Made by a program: the position numbers and the translations under genes. Below the pieces are notes generated by a model. The model saw only the letters and a program-made list of their open reading frames with translations. It was not told the DNA's origin and did not search any database. A stretch of 64,000 bases of DNA from Planctomycetota bacterium (lineage in GTDB: Bacteria > Planctomycetota > UBA1135 > GCA-002686595), in the NCBI GenBank assembly GCA_020638835.1, contig JACKHV010000003.1, positions 124,001-188,000 of the forward strand, in the 5' to 3' direction. Numbering within the stretch: the first letter of the stretch is position 1; each line of letters begins with the position of its first letter. Positions 44,661 through 54,081 of this stretch are shown here, piece by piece.

Positions 44661-47465
44661 TCAGCCCTGGGGCTCGATCCGGATTCTCGTCGGCACACGT
44701 CCTCTAACGCGGGTGCGAAGTTCTTGGTGAAGTTTCGCTGACTCGCCTTCATGCCAGAGCCTCACTGCCAGCCCGTAGCGCTGCCTTGGATCCTCGCCCG
44801 AAGGGAATCGCTTTTGACAAGTCACTAGGATGTGAAAAACTGGATCTGAGCCGCCGCCAGTGCCGGGGAAACTCCTAGTTGACGCCTTGCTCCAGGCATA
44901 ACGCCGCACCTGCAGAGTCGACCATTGCACATCGGTCTTCGGCGGACGTAGCTCAAGGATCTTAGATTTCGGTGGGTTCGCCCCTGCTTTTCTGCCGGGT
45001 ACTCTGGTCCGGAACTTAGCGACTTCCTCTGGCGTCAGGCCTTTCAGCACCTCGATCGACATGGTGCGGGACAAGTAGTCACGCCGACTCGCCCGCACTG
45101 GCGGGTCGAAGGCCAGGGAAACTGTGATTCCGCGTCGCCCAGAGACTCCGATGAAGGAGGGGGGGATAGGAATCGCGTAGAGGTGCCAATGCTCTTCCCT
45201 GAGGTTGTCCTCGGCGATTAGGCATACGTCGTTCTGAATGGATGACTCTACGCTCGGGGCGTCGACCTGTCCATATCCCACAAGCCGGAGCTTCGCCCAG
45301 GTTTCGTGCTCCTTGGGGTCCAGCAGCCATTCGGAACCACACGGCGGCACCCGCGTGCAGGCACCAAGTAGCGCCCGAACGCTATTGGCTTGGGGAGTGT
45401 CGGTACCCAGGGCCGCTTTCGCGGCATCAAGGGCCAATGCTGCCGAGAAGCTGATGTGAGGAGCGGCAAATGACGTCCCGCTAATGGCTGAGACGAATCT
45501 ACCATCGCTCAAGTTGAGTCGCGTCGTGGGCTCTCCAAGGTAAATGTCATCTTTGAGCCAACGTGAGTTTGAACCCGTGAGATCTTGAACTCCATAGTTT
45601 CCGCCGAACGCAACAAAGTCTGGCTTGATGGACCGTTGAGATTCTCTGGGTTGATACCCCGGGCCCAATCGGGAGAATGGGGCCGGTGCACCAAGGGGCG
45701 CCGCGGCGAAGCTACCAAGGGTTCGCGGGCGTTCTGATCTGGTCAAGGCCCCGACAGTCAAGGCAATACAGGCAGTCGCAGGGCTGCAAATGCGAGAGCG
45801 AAGAGCTCCAAGGCGCTCGTCTCGAAGCCTGGCCTGAAACAATGATCGCGTAGGGCTCGCAAGTGGCCATGGCGGGTCAAACTCGTTTCCCGCGGAAACG
45901 ACGATAACTACATCAAGCTCGCGCGCAAGCTGGTCTAGGATCTCTGCCCAAGAGGATTGCCGCCCTCCGATATACACATCATCGGGGTCCCCAATAGACA
46001 GATTGAAGACGCGGCATCCACGCTCGCGATGGAAGTGCAAAATTGCGTCTCGGACTACTCTTTCGGGACGGTGGGACTCCGAGAACGCCGTCCTGGACGG
46101 ATCCTCTGGATGCTGCCTCAGAACCTTGGCGCTTAGTACCATCACGCGCGGGTACCACCGACCAGATGTCAGACAATTCGCTACATCGCCATAAATCGCT
46201 AGGCCGGCGACAGCCGTCCCATGGCCTTGAAGGTCCGTGGCGGTGTTCTCTCCGGTATCGAAGTCCCGCTCCTCTAGTACCCATCCCCGCAGCAGCGGAT
46301 GCCCAGCAAGAACGCCAGAATCGACAACGGCGATGGTCTGCTCGTTCCCTGTTGGCTGAACGGTTTCCGGGAGTGGGGCGATCGGATCGAACAGGGCTGC
46401 ATAGGCGGCAGGAAGCTCGGGCGGCAGTTCAATCCGAGCGACAAGTTCCAGCCGCACAAGCGCGTCGACTAGAGCGCGAGTCGCGTTAACTCGCGCAAGG
46501 ACAAGGCTTGAAGTTCGTACTTCCTCGCTGATTCTGCAGTTGTGACGAGCGCAGACCTTCTGCAGGGAGGAGAGTACGGCAAGTGCACCCTCTCTGCTGC
46601 CCGGATGCCACAAGTCAACGTCCAGTGGAAAGGTCTCTGTATCTGGGAAGCCACCCTTGGTAACACGCGGTCCTAGGCGATCTTCGGGGCGAATCGTCTC
46701 TGCCCATTCCAGAGCGTCGAAGAAGGAGCGTCTGATTCCGGGCGGAAGGACAGCCGTCTCTGTAGGGTCCGCACCGTAGGTGCGCGCCTCGCGCTCAAAC
46801 TCCTCGACAGATCGGAGCGAGCCGAACTGAACGAGTACCCGAGTCGCCTCCCGCTCTTCTACGTGGCGTGCGACGATAGTGATTCCCAGGGCTTGAAGCG
46901 CACTTTCAATGGCCGGACCCCAATTCTCCGATTCCATCACGAGCAACGAAGAGGGGGTTGCGGCGATATCGCTCGGAACGTCTGCTCCGGTCCCCTTTGC
47001 AGCATCCAGGTCCCGACTCTTGGCTTGCCTCAGTCGGATCTCGTTTGGTGCCGAGGCTAGGCCTCCAGGCTGGTTCGCCAGCCCGGCGATCCTCGATCCC
47101 AGTTCCTCGTAGTGAGCACCAGTTGGTGGCTTCGCGAGCACCTGGGTAACTGGGCGGCGCAGGGACCTCTCATCAACCACTGTCGCGTTGAATCTGCCCT
47201 CGAACACCTCTCGTGATCCGGCATCCCAGGACCGGAACTCCAGAACTAGATAGTCTGGGGAGTCGATTCCGATCTCCCGCCTGGCCTCCACAGCGCCAAT
47301 TGCAGAGTCCCATACTCTGTCGCCTATTAGCTCTCCGTGCTGTCGGCGACCTGCGATCGGAGGCGGCGGAGGCGGCGGTCTCCTGGTGCGTCGGTGATTC
47401 TCCACGCTTGGCTCTCTAGCGAGGCCAAGATGAGCGGAGGGGTCATGCGAGCGATCCTCTGCCAT
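44661..47465 (-). CDS. Cytoplasmic subtilisin-family (S8) protease of an AAA+/protease operon
   Basis: 934 residues. The catalytic triad is complete: D382 (IAVVDSGV), H415 (LQGHGTAVAG) and S665 (ISGTSFAAPH), with oxyanion N527 (VSAGNEFD). There is no signal peptide; the N-terminus is charged with a run of seven prolines (about 31-37), so it should act inside the cell. About 370 residues of uncharacterised N-terminal region precede the protease fold and about 260 follow it. It starts six bases after the AAA+ gene, same strand. AT-rich composition and codon use differ from the chromosome. Inferred role: proteolysis triggered or fed by the ATPase partner. Confidence 0.85.
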   Translation of the reverse strand: MAEDRSHDPSAHLGLAREPSVENHRRTRRPPPPPPPIAGRRQHGELIGDRVWDSAIGAVEARREIGIDSPDYLVLEFRSWDAGSREVFEGRFNATVVDERSLRRPVTQVLAKPPTGAHYEELGSRIAGLANQPGGLASAPNEIRLRQAKSRDLDAAKGTGADVPSDIAATPSSLLVMESENWGPAIESALQALGITIVARHVEEREATRVLVQFGSLRSVEEFEREARTYGADPTETAVLPPGIRRSFFDALEWAETIRPEDRLGPRVTKGGFPDTETFPLDVDLWHPGSREGALAVLSSLQKVCARHNCRISEEVRTSSLVLARVNATRALVDALVRLELVARIELPPELPAAYAALFDPIAPLPETVQPTGNEQTIAVVDSGVLAGHPLLRGWVLEERDFDTGENTATDLQGHGTAVAGLAIYGDVANCLTSGRWYPRVMVLSAKVLRQHPEDPSRTAFSESHRPERVVRDAILHFHRERGCRVFNLSIGDPDDVYIGGRQSSWAEILDQLARELDVVIVVSAGNEFDPPWPLASPTRSLFQARLRDERLGALRSRICSPATACIALTVGALTRSERPRTLGSFAAAPLGAPAPFSRLGPGYQPRESQRSIKPDFVAFGGNYGVQDLTGSNSRWLKDDIYLGEPTTRLNLSDGRFVSAISGTSFAAPHISFSAALALDAAKAALGTDTPQANSVRALLGACTRVPPCGSEWLLDPKEHETWAKLRLVGYGQVDAPSVESSIQNDVCLIAEDNLREEHWHLYAIPIPPSFIGVSGRRGITVSLAFDPPVRASRRDYLSRTMSIEVLKGLTPEEVAKFRTRVPGRKAGANPPKSKILELRPPKTDVQWSTLQVRRYAWSKASTRSFPGTGGGSDPVFHILVTCQKRFPSGEDPRQRYGLAVRLWHEGESAKLHQELRTRVRGRVPTRIRIEPQG

Positions 47466-47471
47466 TCTTCT

Positions 47472-48506
47472 CTAGTCCTGATCTACCGATGGGCGCCCCT
47501 GTTGCGGCGACTCCCTCACGAGGACGTTTCTTCTGTACCGGTATCTCTCGATAGCTGTGGATACGTCCGAGGACTGAACGGATGTCCTCCCCCGCATCGC
47601 GCAGCTTTTTCGGATATCAAGAGTCACGCGCTCTGCATCAGCGAATGTGGCGCCAATCAGCGAGCTAGCGATCTCGGCGACCTGCGAATCCCTCGTCTGG
47701 AGTTGGCGGAGTCGGAGCTTAAGGAGTGAGCGCAATGACTCCGTATCCGGCAAGTCGAATCTCAGGACATCGTCGAAGCGTCGCCAAATTGCCGGATCAA
47801 GTACCTGCGCGAAATTCGTGGCTGCGATGATGAGGGACCTACCACCGAACCCGTCCAGGAGTTGCAGGAACGAGTTAACAACACGCTTGATCTCTCCGTG
47901 TTCGGTAGCGTCGTCGCGCGATCTTCCGATTGCGTCGAACTCATCGAAGAATATCACCCATTGTCCACGGGACGCATAGTCAAACACCTTGCGCAGATTG
48001 GCGGCCGTCTCACCCAAGAGCGAGGAAACCACACTATCAAACCGGACATACAATAACGGAAGTCCGAGTTCGGAGGAAAGCGCCTCTGCAGAAGCGGTCT
48101 TTCCGCAACCCGAAGGCCCGCAGAATAGGATTCGCCGGGTAGGCCAGAGGCCGTTCGCCTCTAGAACGTCCCAATCGCAGAACTCCTCCACTATCCGATC
48201 AAGCGAGCGACGAAGGTCTGGAGCCAGGATCAGGTCGTCGAGGTATCGGTCAGGCGTCCGAACAGAGAGGAGAGGAGTCTTCCGCTCACCATCCGTAGGG
48301 ACTGCCTCGAATGAATGAGTCTCGCTGCGCACGGATGACATCGACCGGTTCCCATTGACCAGGATGCGCTTAAGCTCATTTGCGAGTACTGGGTGCTGTT
48401 TCTTGCGCTCTTCCTCAATGATCTCCGAGGCCACACTTCTAAACGCTTCGTCGTCGCGTCCTTGATAACTCTCAAACAGTCTCCTTATCAAGTCGGCCCG
48501 AGCCAT
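47472..48506 (-). CDS. AAA+ ATPase partner of the subtilase
   Basis: 344 residues. A helical N-terminal region (1-90) precedes a classic AAA module: Walker A GPSGCGKT (130-137), Walker B VIFFDEFDA (D188, E189), sensor-1 Asn in IAATNFAQ, arginine finger region WRRFDD and a C-terminal lid. It resembles the FtsH/Cdc48/katanin-like clade and has no protease domain of its own. ATG at 48506 shares a base with the upstream TGA (TGATG), so it is translationally coupled to the HTH gene. Inferred to recognise or unfold targets for the protease encoded next. Confidence 0.85.
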   Translation of the reverse strand: MARADLIRRLFESYQGRDDEAFRSVASEIIEEERKKQHPVLANELKRILVNGNRSMSSVRSETHSFEAVPTDGERKTPLLSVRTPDRYLDDLILAPDLRRSLDRIVEEFCDWDVLEANGLWPTRRILFCGPSGCGKTASAEALSSELGLPLLYVRFDSVVSSLLGETAANLRKVFDYASRGQWVIFFDEFDAIGRSRDDATEHGEIKRVVNSFLQLLDGFGGRSLIIAATNFAQVLDPAIWRRFDDVLRFDLPDTESLRSLLKLRLRQLQTRDSQVAEIASSLIGATFADAERVTLDIRKSCAMRGRTSVQSSDVSTAIERYRYRRNVLVRESPQQGRPSVDQD

Positions 48507-48721
48507 CACCGACCTCCCCTGCGCTCTGCGGTTTGATCGGCGCGAACTCCAGCGTCGCCGTTCCGTACCCACTCATCAACCTCGAAGAGCTTGAACTTCC
48601 AGAGTCTGCCAATCCTGTGGGCGGGCAAGCCCCGGCTCTCGATCCATCGGCGGACCGTGTCTCTCGCCACACCGAGGTGCGTAGCAACCCTCTCAACAGA
48701 CACCCACGGATCGCTCGCCAT
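48506..48721 (-). CDS. Excisionase-type helix-turn-helix protein, first gene of the AAA+/subtilase operon
   Basis: 71 residues with the MerR-like HTH_17 pattern: SVERVATHLGVARDTVRRWIESRGLPAHRIGRLWKF is the domain (about 8-44), followed by LFEVDEWVR. Proteins of this type act as excisionases or small regulators. Its TGA overlaps the ATG of the ATPase gene. It could control this operon or island excision. Upstream lies an 866-base region with no confident gene. Confidence 0.75.
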   Translation of the reverse strand: MASDPWVSVERVATHLGVARDTVRRWIESRGLPAHRIGRLWKFKLFEVDEWVRNGDAGVRADQTAERRGGR

Positions 48722-49587
48722 GCGCCTGCTTCCTCCCGTCCAACTGTTGGCCCCGCAAGGGAGCCCGTGATGCTGCGACTCGCATTTGGCGCAGTGTATC
48801 TGTAAGGGAAGACACTAGCTAGAGTCGGCCTAAGCCAGCTTGAGTCGGGAGCCGTCGGCTCCTCGCTGACGTTGGGCTTCCGTGCGCACGTACGTCCGTT
48901 GGGAGACAGGTCACCTTGGAAGGAGCGCGAGCGCGTGGGCCCAAGTGGGGGATCTCGGGTGCTGACGCCCCACCGGTCAAGTTGGTACCGAGTCACAGGA
49001 GTAGGAGGGCTTCGCCGAGTCGAGATCCTCGTCGAGGGCTGGCGAAGTGCCTCTGCGGCGCTCTAGGGGCGAACGGACGTTTGCGTTGAACTTCCCCTCC
49101 GGGGAAGCGATGACGGTAGCGTCGAAGACCCGAGCGATTGCCGCCATGCGGCAGACTTTGGTTGCTAGCTGAGAAGCGCTCGCAGGTGCGGGAGGCGGGG
49201 TAGGGAGGCAGTGCCGCAGGGGCCTCCCACGATCATCCGTGGCCGTCGGACCCTGGGCAACAATGGGCCGCGGACTGTTCGGAGGTGGCAAGAGGCCGCC
49301 TCCCAGCGGTCCGCGGCCGGGTCGTGGCGGCTCGTGTGCGCCTGTGTGCGCCTGTGTGGCCGCCCCGGGCGGCTGAGCAGGGGAAGAGAGCGGCTGGGGG
49401 AGGGCAGAGGGGCCGAGAGCGAGGCCGTTCTGCTCGGTCAGTGCAGGTGGGCGGATCTGAGGCGAGGTTCCCTCGAAGCCACGGCTTGCCAGCCAGAGAG
49501 AAGCGCTCGACTTGCGACCGGGGACGAGATGTGTTGCTCAGAAGGCAAGCTCTTGCAGCCCCACCCCCAGCAATCCTGAGAGGCGCC
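48722..49587. other. Island region without a confident gene
   Basis: 866 bases between divergent genes. It contains a short tandem repeat (gtgtgcgcct at about 49335-49354, twice) and several open frames of unlikely composition. It must hold the promoters of the HTH-AAA+-subtilase operon and of the 119-residue gene, but no clear -35/-10 pair stands out. Confidence 0.3.
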
Positions 49588-49947
49588 ATGTGGATTCAGC
49601 ACCCTGAGATCGGAGCCCTTTCCGTCGTACTGGCGGACAACCTGAAGACCGGAAGTCCCGATCTTTCACGAGTGATGATCCGGGCGCGACGCTCGGAGCA
49701 CTTGCAGCTGCTGCGGGATCGGTGTGCATCGCTCGCGGATGCCGAAGTGATCCTGACTGAGGGGACCAACTACAAGTGGCGTCTCATCATCGACAAGCCG
49801 GCCTTCGCTGCTGCGCTCGTGCAGCTCATCGACGAGATCGACTACCGAAATGTGAAAGGCCGCGCGCATGCGCGAGAGCAGGAAGTTGGCAGTGGCTTCG
49901 TGTCTGCACTCCACCGGATCTGGGCCGTGCTTCTAGAGCTCCAGTAG
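49588..49947 (+). CDS. Small uncharacterised conserved protein
   Basis: 119 residues: MWIQHPEIGALSVVL, then a VMIRARRSEHLQLLRDR segment, YKWRLIIDKPAFAAALVQL, and IDEIDYRNVKGRAH. This matches my memory of a widespread small family of unknown function (MW...GFFSIV...RARV...DIDYxNFK), found in bacteria and archaea. Start ATG 49588; upstream frame has no bias. Single gene. Confidence 0.65.
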   Translation: MWIQHPEIGALSVVLADNLKTGSPDLSRVMIRARRSEHLQLLRDRCASLADAEVILTEGTNYKWRLIIDKPAFAAALVQLIDEIDYRNVKGRAHAREQEVGSGFVSALHRIWAVLLELQ

Positions 49948-50250
49948 CCGTTCTCTCCGGTGTCCCTCGCGCAGCATCGTCGGCTCACCAACGAGCTGTC
50001 CTCCTAGCCCGGATAACTCACGAGCAGATCCACGGGGGTGGGCCTGCGGCGCCGAAGGGACACTTGATCACCCACTTCCAAGGACACGGCGTTCCGCTCT
50101 GGTTGCCTACCTCAAGGTCGAATACATCGGCGGCGGGCCATGCCAGATGTCGTGCGAAACTGCAGTGCCGACCTCGGCGCGCGATATGCCCTGTGAACGT
50201 AAATCGTGCAGTGACTAGGGCTCGGTGACGAGGCTCGTGAATAGACCGGG
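49948..50250. other. Intergenic, nothing identified
   Basis: 303 bases between convergent genes. No clear terminator and no credible gene seen. Confidence 0.3.
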
Positions 50251-51066
50251 CTAGTTGAGACTCTGAACGAGGGCGCTCGCCTCACTCTGTGTGAGAGCGT
50301 TAGCCTCCGGCAGCTCCAGCGTCACTTCGCTAATGCCAGCTATCAACAGATCGCGAATGGAGAAGTGGCCCTTATAGGAATCACTGGCTACGAGGACGCA
50401 GTCCATCTGAGTGACAATGGCCCCCTGCTGGCGCCAAATGTGCGCCCAATCCCAACCTGCGGAAGACATGGAGGTTTCACCACCTACAAGCACTGACATG
50501 TAGTCGAGCCCGGCCTGCGTGAACACGAGCTTCAGCGTGTAGCCGGAACCGGCTGGGTGAGGAACTGCACTTGCTGTAAATGCCCTCGCAGGGAGCAGGC
50601 GAGCCAAGGAGACTCTAGACGTACTTGTGAGATCAACGGTTCCCGCGCCCCCTGCACTCGTCACGGTCAAGGGAAAGGTAGCCGGATCAGGAGTTCGCGC
50701 CGATGCGAGATCCCAGAACTCGTACCCGCTAGGGGACGTCTCGCGCAGGTTGTTTGGATTCTCTACACGGACAGCATCATCGAACGGTTGAGCGAGATGA
50801 AGACCCGCCGAGCCCATCTCCAGTCCGCCAGCATCCTCTACCCTCTCATAGCGCGCGATGCGAGCGTCTGTCCTCTTTCGCTGCGAGACCAGGAGCTGCT
50901 CCCAGTCAGCGGTATCGAAGTACTCGACAGTTGCGCTGGGAGGACTCACATGCTGAGGAGGGGGTGTATTAGCTATGGCCGCGCGGGGAGACGGAGCAGA
51001 AAGCGCGGCAGCAACCGTGGCCACAACCGCAATCCCTGTTGCACTAATGAAGATTCGGTGGTTCAT
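50251..51066 (-). CDS. Exported protein of unknown function, partner of the Cys-rich protein
   Basis: 271 residues from ATG 51066. Signal peptide about 1-30 (FISATGIAVVATVAAALSA). The mature part has EYFDTADWEQLLVSQRKRTDARI near its start, a glycine-rich TSAGGAGTVDL segment, and an acidic C-terminal tail (LTQSEASALVQSLN). Family unknown. The start overlaps the upstream stop (TGATG), so it is translated together with the Cys-rich gene. Both encode exported proteins, unusual cargo for an island otherwise carrying intracellular functions. Confidence 0.6.
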   Translation of the reverse strand: MNHRIFISATGIAVVATVAAALSAPSPRAAIANTPPPQHVSPPSATVEYFDTADWEQLLVSQRKRTDARIARYERVEDAGGLEMGSAGLHLAQPFDDAVRVENPNNLRETSPSGYEFWDLASARTPDPATFPLTVTSAGGAGTVDLTSTSRVSLARLLPARAFTASAVPHPAGSGYTLKLVFTQAGLDYMSVLVGGETSMSSAGWDWAHIWRQQGAIVTQMDCVLVASDSYKGHFSIRDLLIAGISEVTLELPEANALTQSEASALVQSLN

Positions 51067-51989
51067 CAGCAATCTTTCTTGTAGCAGCGAATGATTACGC
51101 CCTCTCCGGGCTGAATGTACTCCCCGAATGCCTCCTGGGCACTTGCATTCGGCTTGAGCGGCGCCATGCCGTTCTTGGAGCTAAACGTACCATCGCCGTT
51201 ATTGGTGGCCGCGTGTTCAGGCTCGGCGTCCTTTGGGGTCTCTTTGTCTTTGTCGTAAGTATATAGCACGACGACTTCACAGGCTGGGCAGCACTCCAAG
51301 TTGATGACACATGCACCCTCCGTGCAGCTTACGGTCGCGATGCAACAGTCCTCCACCTCCTCATAGCACTTTCCGTCAAGTACGGACTGAACGTCGTTCA
51401 ACCAAGCGCTAGTACTCGATTCCGGGTCGGGGTACCCTTCAGGCTGCTCAGGCATTCCCGGAGGGTCCGGCAGAGGGTGGATTCCCAAAGTATGCGAGAA
51501 GCAGTTGGACTTGGGATCACGGGCTGGAACCGGCGTCGGCACGGGATCTTCCCCAGGAGGTGGCTCTTGTGGCGGGTTCCGGACCTTGACCGCTGCCCTA
51601 GAACCATCTCCAAAGGTGAACACCACCACAGGGTCCGTAGTCAGTGGAGAATCTGAGGACCACTCGAGTATGCGGGGCGCCTTCCACACACGAACCTTCT
51701 TGCACTCTCCGCACGTGAGATAATCGACATTGACACTGACGACCATGACGACGACGAGCTTCCACGATCCATCGGGCTGCAGACGCCACTCTGCCCACCG
51801 TTCGGAACTGCTCCATGGTTCATCCGCAGGAACTTCGCCGCTATCTATGCAGATTCCATCGACGCACTCAGGGTCTCCGTAGTCGCAGCATTGCGGATCC
51901 TCGGAAGCTGCCCAAGGTTGAGGCGAGTATGCGAAGCCAGCACTGCCGGCCACTGATGGACAGATCGAAGCGCACAACAGTGCAAGCAT
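51066..51989 (-). CDS. Exported cysteine-rich protein of unknown function
   Basis: 307 residues from ATG 51989, where a signal peptide begins (MLALLCASICPSVAGSAGFA). The mature protein has many paired cysteines: CCDYGDPECVDGICID near the start, CGECKK in the middle, and a cluster CYEEVEDCCIATVSC...CVINLECCPACEV toward the end, suggesting a disulfide-stabilised extracellular protein. A Pro-rich linker (PPQEPPPGEDPVPTPVPARDP) divides it. The open frame extends upstream but without signal-like sequence. Coupled to the next gene by a TGATG overlap. No family recognised. Confidence 0.6.
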   Translation of the reverse strand: MLALLCASICPSVAGSAGFAYSPQPWAASEDPQCCDYGDPECVDGICIDSGEVPADEPWSSSERWAEWRLQPDGSWKLVVVMVVSVNVDYLTCGECKKVRVWKAPRILEWSSDSPLTTDPVVVFTFGDGSRAAVKVRNPPQEPPPGEDPVPTPVPARDPKSNCFSHTLGIHPLPDPPGMPEQPEGYPDPESSTSAWLNDVQSVLDGKCYEEVEDCCIATVSCTEGACVINLECCPACEVVVLYTYDKDKETPKDAEPEHAATNNGDGTFSSKNGMAPLKPNASAQEAFGEYIQPGEGVIIRCYKKDC

Positions 51990-52143
51990 GTGTTCGAGTG
52001 GTCTCAAGCCCAAGGCGGCTCTCCTGCACCCCAAGTGGGTGTGATCTGATCGAGGTCTGGCGACAACCAGCGGATTGGGTCCCGGAGGCGGCAGATCCGC
52101 AGGCAAGGGATGACGCGCAAGGTAGGGCACCAGGGCGCAGGTG

Positions 52144-53028
52144 TCAATGACGGGGGAACGAGTCATGCGCCTCGCTTGGCGAACGGGCGACACCATGCTC
52201 CCGCGCGCTGTCGAGCCCGATCAGGGAGAGGCTCCCGACCGACTCGATGGACTGCGCCTGAGGTGAACGCCAAAGAATCCAAGATATCCTGTTCGGAGGA
52301 GGCCCGTATGTCCGTGTTTCGTGCGCGACGGGGTTCCTGAAGCTGCTAAACACACCCTTCAGGAGGTTGGCAAGGCCCTTGTGCTCGCCTCGCTCGTTGG
52401 TGGTCTGCAGGGAGTTGAACGCGAGAACCGGAAGCCTCTGTTGTGCCATGCCAAAAGCGGCATCAACGAGGGGCGCGCCGTCTCCGTCAAGACCTGACTT
52501 GTCCCGGATCTTCCTCGCGAGACTCTTCGTAGCCTCAAGCACCGCGTGAAACGTGTTCTGCTCGATGATCTCTTGCCGGCAGGCGACGATCACATCGTCG
52601 TGAACACCTCTCGACTGCAGAGCTCGACGAAGCCTGCCTACTCGTTCCGTAGCCTCGGCAAGTGTCCGTGCTGATGTAGTCTTGAGTATTGACCCGTCCT
52701 CCCGGCATTTGAGCCCGACGAAGATCAATGCCTCATTGAGATCCGTGCGGCGCTCCTCGAACACCGCTTGCTTGTCTCGATACAGCGCAGAACTCATCGC
52801 TTCCCTGATGAAGTGTATGACCTTGTTCCCACATCCATCGAAGCGTTGCCGTTGTGCAAGGGCTGCGAACAGTCGGTCTCGTTTCGTGATATGGGCGCAA
52901 GGGTCTTCTATTTCGCATCTCAGCAGCAAGCGGCCGATCTCTCCACCCGTGAGCCCCTTGCTCGTTTCCCCAAGGACACTGCAGATTCCTTCGAGGTGGG
53001 CGTCGGAAATCGAAGGGATGGCGCTCAT
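52144..53028 (-). CDS. TIGR02391/Ymh-like protein, C-terminus apparently frameshifted
   Basis: 294 residues from ATG 53028. The C-terminal domain has the family core: ACRQEIIEQNTFHAVLEATKSLARKI, GDGAPLVDAAFG, LPVLAFNSLQTTNERGEHKGLANLLKG, FRNPVAHE. The family then normally continues SEQD-type LDLL...HRKLD, which is present here but in another frame; the frame as read goes on with unrelated GPPPNRISWILW and runs to 52144. The shift point is at the ggaggagg repeat near 52293-52302. The family is found next to restriction and phage-defence genes. Either a recent mutation, a sequencing error, or a changed tail. Confidence 0.7.
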   Translation of the reverse strand: MSAIPSISDAHLEGICSVLGETSKGLTGGEIGRLLLRCEIEDPCAHITKRDRLFAALAQRQRFDGCGNKVIHFIREAMSSALYRDKQAVFEERRTDLNEALIFVGLKCREDGSILKTTSARTLAEATERVGRLRRALQSRGVHDDVIVACRQEIIEQNTFHAVLEATKSLARKIRDKSGLDGDGAPLVDAAFGMAQQRLPVLAFNSLQTTNERGEHKGLANLLKGVFSSFRNPVAHETRTYGPPPNRISWILWRSPQAQSIESVGSLSLIGLDSAREHGVARSPSEAHDSFPRH

Positions 53029-53090
53029 GAGACTCGGCCTCACCTTCCAGCTTGGACAAACACCGCACGCAGGCAGTTCAGGCGCCGTGC

Positions 53091-53333
53091 TCATCCACGA
53101 TCGAGAAACTCGCGACCTGCGTCCGTCGCTCCTTCGACGACAATGCAATCGAAGCCAACGACGCTTCCTGACTTATGCCAGATGCGAACGTCGATGTAGC
53201 CGTTCATCTCGGCCTCCTTGACTGCCACGGCGACCTGCTGGAAATCCTCCAGCGACATCTTCAGTTGGCTAGCTCCGAAGGTGTAGCCGTCGTTGTCCAC
53301 GACTGCCTTCACTACGTCTCTGATGCTCAGCAT
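53091..53333 (-). CDS. Small hypothetical protein upstream of the TIGR02391-like gene
   Basis: 80 residues: MLSIRDVVKAVVDNDGYTFGA, then LEDFQQVAVAVKEAEMNGYI and a C-terminal EGATDAGREFLDRG resembling the end of a winged-helix (the TxxGxxFL pattern seen in YjcQ-like DNA-binding proteins). It may be a small DNA-binding protein. It is 62 bases upstream of the TIGR02391-like gene, same strand. Confidence 0.55.
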   Translation of the reverse strand: MLSIRDVVKAVVDNDGYTFGASQLKMSLEDFQQVAVAVKEAEMNGYIDVRIWHKSGSVVGFDCIVVEGATDAGREFLDRG

Positions 53334-53670
53334 CTCGGCAAGTTAGCTACGGACCGCGTCCTCAGCAAGGCCGCGGTGTAGCCCCATAACTTGGGCGCAG
53401 GGCCGATCGATCAGATGCGGGCACTCATCTTGCTATCAGCCCTCAAATTGTCGGCGTCTCAATCGTTGCAGGACCATTTCCGCGAACAGGCGGAGGTCTG
53501 TTGGGGATGACCTCTCGTGAGCGCGCGCGACTACCACAACGTCAGGAGCAGAGCGAGGCTTGGCGACCGTCGGCCAAGAGTTCGTCTCGGCACTGCACGG
53601 CACCTAGAGCCGTCGGGCGGAGTTGCAGTCGCGGCCCGACTAGCAGCCGTGACAGGCCGTCACGGCCCAC
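53334..53670. other. Intergenic, nothing identified
   Basis: 337 bases between the disrupted XRE gene and the small hypothetical gene. Open frames look random. It probably carries the promoter of the downstream two genes. Confidence 0.3.
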
Positions 53671-53883
53671 TCACCCCGGCCAGCCTCGGATGAACCAACT
53701 CGGAGGCTTGTTGTAGGCACGACAGAAATCAAGGAACTCGACTGCGTCCACTCGTCGCTCGCCTGTCTCGCAGTACGAGACGAAGCGCTGCGACCGGCTG
53801 ATGAGCTCTGCAACCTGAGACTGTGTCAGGCCTGCCTCTTCCCTTGCCCTCACCAGCTTGGCAACGAAGGTCTGGTAGCGGTC
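53671..53883 (-). pseudogene. 3' part of an XRE-family regulator split by IS3
   Basis: The fragment reads DRYQTFVAKLVRAREEAGL and on through TQSQVAELISRSQRFVSYCETGERR to the TGA at 53671, an XRE/Cro-type helix-turn-helix (about 75 residues in the whole protein). Its first codon GAC is the IS3 target duplication. Joined to the ten codons at 55290-55319 it rebuilds a full 80-residue regulator beginning MGSQKSLHDDRYQ, the common start of this family. It was probably the regulator of the downstream genes before insertion. Confidence 0.85.
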
Positions 53884-54081
53884 TGACCCTCCCCCAATCC
53901 TGTGGACACCGGACTTAGGGTTGTTGAAACGCTCGACTTCGCCGAGCCGTTCTTCGGGGGAGCCGCGCGGAGCGGAGCCTTGCGGAGCTCGAGCGCAGCG
54001 CGGCGGTCCGGGGGCAGAGCCCCCGGGAGGAGGGGGTCCGGGGGAGGAGACTCATAACTTGTTGACGAGTCTCCACGACGT

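Noticed and set aside
53950..54060. GC-rich string inside the IS3 left end as a separate repeat family
   Set aside because: It lies within the IS3 boundaries and is explained as its non-coding end.
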